This document shows, one piece after another, positions 31,414 to 36,338 of a stretch of 36,338 bases of DNA. The stretch is from Bacteriovorax stolpii. GTDB lineage: Bacteria; Bdellovibrionota; UBA2428. The position numbers and the translations under genes are program-made. Location: assembly GCA_945881775.1 (NCBI GenBank), contig CAMCVE010000017.1:1-36338 (forward strand), given 5' to 3'. The notes under the pieces are model-generated. The model was not told the origin of the DNA. It did not search any database and saw nothing but the letters and a program-made list of their open reading frames with translations. The stretch's first letter is position 1, and every line of letters begins with the position of its first letter.

Positions 31414-32649
31414 CTACTTGTTACTTTTGAACCAGGGTTTGCAATTTCTGCACCACCTACCGTCCCAGACCTTGTCGATCCGAAGTTTGAAAGGCTCATG
31501 ATCCGCCACTTTGCATTTAAACTGCATGCGTGTCCGCGCAGAGAGATGCTCACTCAAAACCTTTCCTTTCCATTTGCGCTTAACAAATTCAGACAAGTCC
31601 ATAAGTGCGGAAGCCGCCTTGAACTCCTCCCAGGTAATGAATGGCCTTCGAAGTCCCAACTCCTTTGCTGCCCTTTTTGCCACGACCTTAGTGGCGCTGC
31701 TACGCCGATCGGGAACTTGAAACGCATCTATTATCGCCTGCCAACTACAGCCAAAGAGTTCCTGTGAACCTGCTGTCGCAGGACAAACTCCGGCGTTCAG
31801 CACGGAATATGATGCGTAGTCGAGACGAAGACTCTGCCGCTCTTCCAGAAGCTGCGCAGATGAATACTCCCACGGAAACTGAAGCATTCTAAGAACCAGC
31901 TCAACTTGAGATGGAGAAAAGCTTCTCCCTAAAATCCTAATCTTTCGAAGGTCCTCAATGAATAAGTAATGAATGTTCGGATACAGTTTTTTAGGGCTGA
32001 TATCTTTCCTGTATGCGGCGCAAACAAAATAGACCTGATATCCAGTTTCAAGATATGCCTTGGCTTGTCTCTCGCGCCTCCCGCTCTCCTTAAAGTTATC
32101 GAAGGCATTCGATCCAAACTTCGCATCTACAATCACTCTATCTTGGTGGAACACACAATCTGGCCGAACCGTGCCAATGCTTGCTGACTTTCCACGGTAA
32201 ACGGCTCGGACAAGGCTTTCAAATGCCCGCCATGCCCCGCCGTTGCACAGGCACCCTCGGTTGAGTCCACGCTTCACCTTATCAAGACATGTGGGAAATT
32301 CCTGATCGCATTTTTTACAAGCCACAACCAAGCGCGACTTAGCGTGAAATTTTTTTCCCGATATCAATCGAAGCTGTACATCGCCCAGAAGCTTTTTGGC
32401 CTCTGACTTATTCAAGGACTGATTCTTCGCGATGTGCTTTGGACACGAGACCTTTTTGTTTATGATAGACCAAACTGTATGCTGCCATGGCCTTCGATGC
32501 CGGCTCAGGCGATTGCCGCAAACCTTGCAATGAATCTGAATTTTATCCCTAGCGTGTGGCAGCCGCGGCAGCTTACCGATGGCAGCCAAATCGTTTTCTT
32601 TAAGAGCCTCTTCTAAGTCAGCCAGGGTGTGTGCTCTGGTAAAGGGCAT
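31414..32649 (-). CDS. zinc-ribbon protein with predicted PD-(D/E)XK nuclease domain
   Basis: A 411-residue protein from ATG 32649 (a TTG at 32658 is also in frame). Two Cys-rich units come first: CKVC near residue 41 with CPKH near 69, and CKKC near 111 with CLC near 133. Then comes a nuclease core: Glu144 in a helix, Asp164 in RPDCVF, Asp175 and Lys177 in VIVDAK, followed by RERQAKAYLETGYQVYFVCA, the order of elements in PD-(D/E)XK endonucleases. A final CRNC sits near the C-terminus. Similar zinc-ribbon repeats occur in phage and homing-type nucleases. It lies 93 bp downstream of an XRE gene on the same strand. Target and role unknown; no methyltransferase is nearby. Confidence 0.7.
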   Translation of the reverse strand: MPFTRAHTLADLEEALKENDLAAIGKLPRLPHARDKIQIHCKVCGNRLSRHRRPWQHTVWSIINKKVSCPKHIAKNQSLNKSEAKKLLGDVQLRLISGKKFHAKSRLVVACKKCDQEFPTCLDKVKRGLNRGCLCNGGAWRAFESLVRAVYRGKSASIGTVRPDCVFHQDRVIVDAKFGSNAFDNFKESGRRERQAKAYLETGYQVYFVCAAYRKDISPKKLYPNIHYLFIEDLRKIRILGRSFSPSQVELVLRMLQFPWEYSSAQLLEERQSLRLDYASYSVLNAGVCPATAGSQELFGCSWQAIIDAFQVPDRRSSATKVVAKRAAKELGLRRPFITWEEFKAASALMDLSEFVKRKWKGKVLSEHLSARTRMQFKCKVADHEPFKLRIDKVWDGRWCRNCKPWFKSNK

Positions 32650-32742
32650 AACTGTCAATCTAGTTTAACTACGTCCTTTGCGATAGTCTGTGCTTCCCGA
32701 GAACGCAGAACAACGCAGCCGAAGCAAATGCATAAACACAAA

Positions 32743-33012
32743 TTAAAAACCGAAGAAAAATGAAGCGATGTTCAGAAGAAAATTTGCCTGTTTGAACAAC
32801 TCGTCGATTTTTAACTGGTATCGTATCATCAGGCTGTAGATCGTTTTCAGATTGGGGCTGTACGACCCACTTTCTAGCTTTTGATAAAATCTGTAGTTGA
32901 AGGATCCCAGGTCGGCCATCTCTTCCAGATAAGAGCCGCGCTCACTCCGCAGCTTCCGAAGATTAGTTCCAAGCCGTTCGACGAACTGCTCGTATGATTC
33001 CTTGCGACCCAT
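32743..33012 (-). CDS. small XRE-family regulator
   Basis: An 89-residue protein with a helix-turn-helix spanning about residues 10-65 (LGTNLRKLRSERGSYLEEMA, then FNYRFYQKLESGSYSPNLKT). The ending FLLNIASFFFGF is unusually hydrophobic. It is divergent from the lipoprotein gene, with a 14-bp palindrome between them, and lies upstream of the nuclease gene on its own strand. It could act as a controller of the nuclease, of the lipoprotein, or of both. Confidence 0.8.
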   Translation of the reverse strand: MGRKESYEQFVERLGTNLRKLRSERGSYLEEMADLGSFNYRFYQKLESGSYSPNLKTIYSLMIRYQLKIDELFKQANFLLNIASFFFGF

Positions 33013-33062
33013 GACAACCAGTGTCGTAGGGACTAACTAAACACACCACACCAATATAGTTC

Positions 33063-33076
33063 GTGATAATTATCAC
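33063..33076. promoter_or_regulatory. candidate operator: perfect 14-bp palindrome
   Basis: GTGATAATTATCAC is its own reverse complement and lies in the 76-bp gap between the divergent XRE and lipoprotein genes, ending 12 bp before the lipoprotein ATG. A dimeric repressor bound there would cover the lipoprotein's translation start region and lie near the XRE promoter. The adjacent XRE protein is the obvious binder. Confidence 0.6.
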
Positions 33077-33088
33077 CGATATTAAAAC

Positions 33089-33652
33089 ATGCGGAAAACA
33101 TCTTCGCTCATCATCGTAGCTCTCAGCCTAGCTTCCTGCGCAACGCGCGTTAAAAACGACGTCCCATGGGCAAAAAAACTCATCGGGAAGGAGGGATACT
33201 TTACGGTTAGACCATCGAGCATGGACTTCCTCAAGGCGGGAACCTATTCACCCTGTGAAAAGATCAAAATTCTTGGATTTCAGTCGATTGGGGGCGGATG
33301 GATTATTGCCAACCTGGAGCAACAAGGAAACCTTTTCAATGTGAGTACGAAGCTCGATGATACAAATCAGTCAGTTCCGCTTTTTGAAGAGCAATTCGTA
33401 AACAAACTGAATCTGAGCAACAAAAAGGAAAAGTTCTCAAGCGGAACCTTCTCTCGCAAAGAGCTAATTTGCAAGGGAAGTGTTTTTGTTAGCATGACAA
33501 AAGAAGAATTTTTGGTTGGGCATTCGCTCCCAGAAAAAAACAACCGAACAACTGGAAATTTTGGCGTGCATGAACAGTGGGTCTACGGATCACTGTCCGA
33601 CGCTCAATATTACTATTTTGAAGATGGGATTCTAAAATCTTGGCAAGATTAA
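33089..33652 (+). CDS. lipoprotein with SmpA/OmlA-like C-terminal motif
   Basis: A 187-residue lipoprotein; the signal ends LSLASCAT, with the modified Cys at residue 17. The C-terminal part has SMTKEEFLVGHSLPEK, then GVHEQWVYGS and YYYFEDGILKSWQD, a pattern like the SmpA/OmlA (BamE) fold used by many small envelope lipoproteins. No ribosome site is evident; the palindrome sits just upstream. It ends tail-to-tail with the GTPNK gene, overlapping by 4 bp. A host-envelope function, such as exclusion of other elements, is possible but only an inference. Confidence 0.72.
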   Translation: MRKTSSLIIVALSLASCATRVKNDVPWAKKLIGKEGYFTVRPSSMDFLKAGTYSPCEKIKILGFQSIGGGWIIANLEQQGNLFNVSTKLDDTNQSVPLFEEQFVNKLNLSNKKEKFSSGTFSRKELICKGSVFVSMTKEEFLVGHSLPEKNNRTTGNFGVHEQWVYGSLSDAQYYYFEDGILKSWQD

Positions 33653-33930
33653 GCTACGCCTTCATCGATCTCGTCGACGAAGTTAAGCTCAACAAGCTCA
33701 TCCAGACTAACGGCCTCTTCTACCGACTTGCGCTTCGGATACAGGTACGCAAAAAGCGAGAGGAGCACAATCGCTTTTCGCTCCCTACAGAATTCAGGAA
33801 ATAATTTTATAAGTTCGGAGAGGGGATCGAACCCTAACTCTTCAAGCCTCGTCGCAAAATGCGTTGATCGCTTGTTCGGAGTACCCTTGACCCTACCACC
33901 CGTTTTCGGCAATCCCGTTGGTCTACCCAT
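33649..33930 (-). CDS. small phage-like protein with GTPNK motif
   Basis: A 93-residue protein that starts MGRPTGLPKTGGRVKGTPNK, the basic N-terminal signature found in many phage and element small proteins, some annotated as terminase small subunits or DNA-binding proteins. The remainder is helical (FDPLSELIKLFPEF, IVLLSLFAYLYPKRK) and acidic at the end. No clear helix-turn-helix is visible. It supports the mobile character of the region; the precise role is unknown. Confidence 0.6.
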   Translation of the reverse strand: MGRPTGLPKTGGRVKGTPNKRSTHFATRLEELGFDPLSELIKLFPEFCRERKAIVLLSLFAYLYPKRKSVEEAVSLDELVELNFVDEIDEGVA

Positions 33931-34005
33931 ACGTTCATTCTACTTTAGAAACTCAAAAGTGCCCTAAAAAACGAACATCGTAGAAAGCAGAAAATTAGTT
34001 CTGAA

Positions 34006-34800
34006 CTAGTCCTCCCGCTCAACGCGTCGAATTTCCTCCAGCTCTACTTCGAGCTTTTCCCAATACCCCGCAAGCGTATCTTCAAGGTACTCATTATTGC
34101 CAACCGCAGCTAAAAAAAGCAGTGTTAGATTGATTCGGTTCAACTTCCATCCGCGCGAATTGGATGTACCAGTTTTGAAGGAAACCAGCGGCGCGATACC
34201 TTTAATAAGTGAAGGTTTACATAGTTCAATCCAATTCTCTGCTGCGATGATCAAACCGATCATCTTGTTCGCTTGAACGTCTAGCGGTTTTCGTCCAACT
34301 CTTTTTGGCGAAGAATTGGGTTTGAGTGGGAGGGTTTGGACAACCTTGAGTTGGGAGAAACCCACGTTCCGAGCCTGGGAGAGCACGTCGTAAAAATTCG
34401 TTGCAGCTGCCCTCACCACCCCATCGTCGTCAGCCAAAAAAAAGGGGGATTCGCTGAGGCATTTTTCTAACTCGTCTGAGAGAGCGCCAGTCACGCTCAA
34501 CCATTGCCGCAAGACTGGTTCAAGAGACTTTATAGAGTTCTGTATCGGGCGGTTGCTCAAATAGGCATCATTCTCGAAGTACTCGCTTAGTGCGTCACCA
34601 ATCCACTTAACCGCTGGACGCCATTTCAGCGACTTTGGAGTTCCCGGTCGCCCAAAACTTTCTTCGAGCACCTGTATCAGCAACGCATAGACCTCCTTAT
34701 CGACTTTATTTTGCGCCTCACCGGTCAAACCCTCCCAGAGTACGCAAGACATTTCACTACTTAGAACCGGATTGCAGGGTTTTTCTCCTACTTTTTTCAC
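34006..34800 (-). CDS. hypothetical protein
   Basis: A 264-residue soluble protein with no recognised family, mostly helical. The start is GTG at 34800, with GAAGAAGG just upstream. Blocks such as WRPAVKWIGDALSEYFEND and LNRINLTLLFLAAVGNNEYL look like real protein. It is divergent from the primase operon, with 72 bp between starts, so it may share a control region with it. Confidence 0.55.
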   Translation of the reverse strand: MKKVGEKPCNPVLSSEMSCVLWEGLTGEAQNKVDKEVYALLIQVLEESFGRPGTPKSLKWRPAVKWIGDALSEYFENDAYLSNRPIQNSIKSLEPVLRQWLSVTGALSDELEKCLSESPFFLADDDGVVRAAATNFYDVLSQARNVGFSQLKVVQTLPLKPNSSPKRVGRKPLDVQANKMIGLIIAAENWIELCKPSLIKGIAPLVSFKTGTSNSRGWKLNRINLTLLFLAAVGNNEYLEDTLAGYWEKLEVELEEIRRVERED

Positions 34801-34872
34801 TGCCTTCTTCCCGCCTTTCGAACGACCTAGTCGGTACTCTGCGCGTCGTCCAAAAAAAACGGAGGAAAAAAC

Positions 34873-35055
34873 ATGACCAAAGAACCCGGAATAATAACAT
34901 TTGAACAGTTACTCAAACATGCAGGCGTTCCCCCCAAAAAACGCCGCGCTTTTCACACGGGCAAGCGAAAGCCCACGAAGCTGGAAGTGGAGCGGATCCT
35001 CAAAACGTATCGCATCTTAGTTGGCACGGCTCCGAGAGCAGGGCAAAAAAAATGA
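34873..35055 (+). CDS. small basic protein coupled to the primase
   Basis: A 60-residue, Lys/Arg-rich protein with a strong ribosome site (GGAGG, then AAAAAAC, before the ATG). The sequence ITFEQLLKHAGVPPKKRR followed by RKPTKLEVERILKTY suggests two helices and a DNA-contacting surface, but no known family was recognised. Its stop overlaps the primase start by 4 bp, so both are translated together; a replication accessory or regulator is plausible. Confidence 0.65.
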   Translation: MTKEPGIITFEQLLKHAGVPPKKRRAFHTGKRKPTKLEVERILKTYRILVGTAPRAGQKK

Positions 35056-36338
35056 GCTCCGAAATCTTGTATCTCGAAAGCTTCTTTAACGCCGCATTCG
35101 GCTCGCACGAAACCGACCAACTTTTTTGTGTCCAAAAAACCGGTGGACCCATGATCTCCCTCCGTGGGACTCCTGGAGGGCTGTACCCCACGCTCAAAAG
35201 CTACAATGACCAGGGATACAACATCTACTTCACGGTGAACCGAGTTGATGGATTAAGGCGGACGGCAAAGGACGTTATTGACGTGCGGGCTCTTTTCACG
35301 GACGCAGACGGAGTGATTCCAGATCTCGAGTGTCTTGGAATTCAGCCCAACCTTGAGGTCATATCAAAGAACGGTCCCCACCACTATTGGATCCCTAGGA
35401 CGCCGATTCCGAAGGAGAGCTTCAGTACGCTTCAGAAGAGACTCGCCAAGAGACTTGGAACCGACCGTACAATCAACGACCTGTCGCGAATAATGAGATG
35501 CCCCGGTTTCTTTCATGTGAAAGATCCAAATAATCCGTTTTACGTGGAATATAAAATTCTTCAAGATCGACGCTATTCCTTCGAAGAAATCCTCTCTGAG
35601 CTTCCAGCGGAATCCGATCCGGAGGCTCCTCCATCGCGCAAGAAAAAGAAGATGGCCACGAAGTCTTTCGAGGATTTCAAGACTTCTCTTCCGACAGATG
35701 AAGGCGGGCGCAACGCGGCTCTATACTGTCTTTGCGCAGAGGCATTGGCCTCAGGCGTTGCCATCGACGACGTAAAGAAGGAAGTGAACGAATATTGTGC
35801 GCGTTCAGGCCTACCTACTTCGGAGGGGCTTCTCGTCCTTCAAAGTTCTATCAAACGGCACACGGAGAGCCCCTTCCAAAGTTTTCTCGAGAGTGAGGAA
35901 GAGTTTAGCCTCGAAGATATTGCGAAGAAGTTTCTCCATGTGTACTTCAATAACGAATCCGGAAGTAACCTCGTGGTCTATAGAGGTGGGCACTACGAGT
36001 ACGCCGGCGACTGCTACAAGGCGATTCCTCGGCATTTTTTCGACAACCGCGTCCAGAGATTTCTTCAGATCTACGGACTTTGCCAAACGACCCGCTTCCG
36101 CAACGACATTGTTGCGAATATAAACGCACTGGTTCAAGCTGTTCACGAAGTAGAGATCCCCTTCTTTCTTGATCATAGAGAGTGCAACGACACCTACGTT
36201 GCCCTGAAGGATGGACTGCTTAGTATTCGAAAGCTCGAGAAGGGCGAGATACACCTCGAACCTCATACAATGAATTACTTCAACCTCGCCACTGTCCCTC
36301 ATAGCCTTAAAGACGCAAAACCCTGCCCAACGTTCTCA
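35052..36338 (+). CDS. archaeo-eukaryotic primase / D5_N replication protein (cut by window end)
   Basis: Frame open from ATG 35052 to the last base, 429 residues, no stop. Residues 55-160 match an AEP-type primase: FTDADG with Asp84 and Asp86, SKNGPHHYW with the conserved His110/111, and INDLSRIMRCPG with Asp143. A Lys-rich linker (196-202) leads to a helical block (GGRNAALYCLCAEALASG) like a primase C-terminal domain. From about 288, IAKKFLHVYF, VALKDGLLSI and PHTMNYFNLATVP match the D5_N module that precedes an SF3 helicase in phage and element replication proteins; that helicase should lie beyond the window. Such proteins start replication of phages, satellites and integrative plasmids. 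Confidence 0.82.
   Translation, partial: MSSEILYLESFFNAAFGSHETDQLFCVQKTGGPMISLRGTPGGLYPTLKSYNDQGYNIYFTVNRVDGLRRTAKDVIDVRALFTDADGVIPDLECLGIQPNLEVISKNGPHHYWIPRTPIPKESFSTLQKRLAKRLGTDRTINDLSRIMRCPGFFHVKDPNNPFYVEYKILQDRRYSFEEILSELPAESDPEAPPSRKKKKMATKSFEDFKTSLPTDEGGRNAALYCLCAEALASGVAIDDVKKEVNEYCARSGLPTSEGLLVLQSSIKRHTESPFQSFLESEEEFSLEDIAKKFLHVYFNNESGSNLVVYRGGHYEYAGDCYKAIPRHFFDNRVQRFLQIYGLCQTTRFRNDIVANINALVQAVHEVEIPFFLDHRECNDTYVALKDGLLSIRKLEKGEIHLEPHTMNYFNLATVPHSLKDAKPCPTFS

Larger units (their letters stand above)
27337..36338. mobile_element. putative integrated element beside tRNA (left part; right end outside window)
   Basis: From the tRNA 3' end onward the base composition becomes clearly richer in A and T, genes are spaced more widely and point in both directions. 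The content is typical of mobile DNA: two XRE regulators, a zinc-ribbon nuclease, a CHC2 zinc-finger protein, a GTPNK phage-like protein and a primase/D5_N replication protein. The boundary at the tRNA is inferred. No integrase was recognised and no second copy of the tRNA 3' end was seen before 36338, so the element should continue past the window. Confidence 0.7.

Noticed and set aside
31387-31767. Plus-strand frame opposite the nuclease gene
   Set aside because: It lies mostly antisense to the zinc-ribbon nuclease, whose motifs are clear, and follows a terminator.
27337-36338. Integrase gene expected beside the tRNA
   Set aside because: No tyrosine or serine recombinase motif was seen in any frame here; if present it should lie beyond the window end.
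1-36338. CRISPR array
   Set aside because: No regularly spaced repeats of 23-40 bp were seen; the only phased repeats are the 9-bp ones at 27457-27486.

Overview
The window looks like a piece of a moderately GC-rich chromosome from a Gram-negative bacterium. The lipoproteins, outer-membrane barrels, Pal/CpoB-like genes and murein genes all point that way. Gene content and style (many lipoproteins and secreted proteins of unknown function, a Pal / DUF4398 / CpoB-like cluster, dense 4-bp ATGA overlaps) suggest a Bdellovibrionota-like or other former-deltaproteobacterial lineage. That placement is an inference; no rRNA gene is present to settle it.

Positions 1-27.2 kb are ordinary core chromosome. 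From the left: the tail of a HAD phosphatase; a GlcD-type FAD oxidase; an exported hypothetical; endonuclease III; a small membrane protein; aminopeptidase N coupled to a flavin reductase; a 159-bp element with 30-bp inverted ends; and a GH13 alpha-glucosidase. A long minus-strand run of coupled genes (14737 down to 8420) then encodes Pal, a DUF4398 lipoprotein, a CpoB-like lipoprotein, TsaD, RsmA, an outer-membrane barrel, a DUF502 membrane protein, SmpB and a solitary NuoI. Envelope functions and translation quality control are mixed in one unit. Facing it on the plus strand are a large secreted HExxH metallopeptidase/propeller/barrel protein, a FecR-like/barrel protein, a zinc-ribbon hypothetical and polyphosphate kinase. 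MurF, MurD and three envelope proteins, including a BamC-like lipoprotein, follow on the minus strand.

A tRNA with anticodon CAT (27260-27336) marks a sharp change. Beyond it, to the end of the window, the DNA is visibly more AT-rich, gene density falls, and the genes are accessory. They include a three-gene cassette headed by a TIGR04255-like protein, a stand-alone CHC2 zinc-finger protein, two XRE regulators with candidate operators, a zinc-ribbon PD-(D/E)XK nuclease, a small lipoprotein, a phage-like GTPNK-motif protein, and an archaeo-eukaryotic-type primase/D5_N replication protein cut by the window end. This is best read as the left part of an integrated element in or next to the tRNA gene. 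Its integrase and right end lie outside the window or were not recognised.

The most interesting material is in the island: the regulator-controlled nuclease module, the primase operon, the uncharacterised cassette and the phased repeats beside the tRNA. In the core, the 159-bp inverted-repeat element, the peptidase-barrel protein and the lone nuoI deserve attention. All calls were made by reading the sequence; no database search was run.
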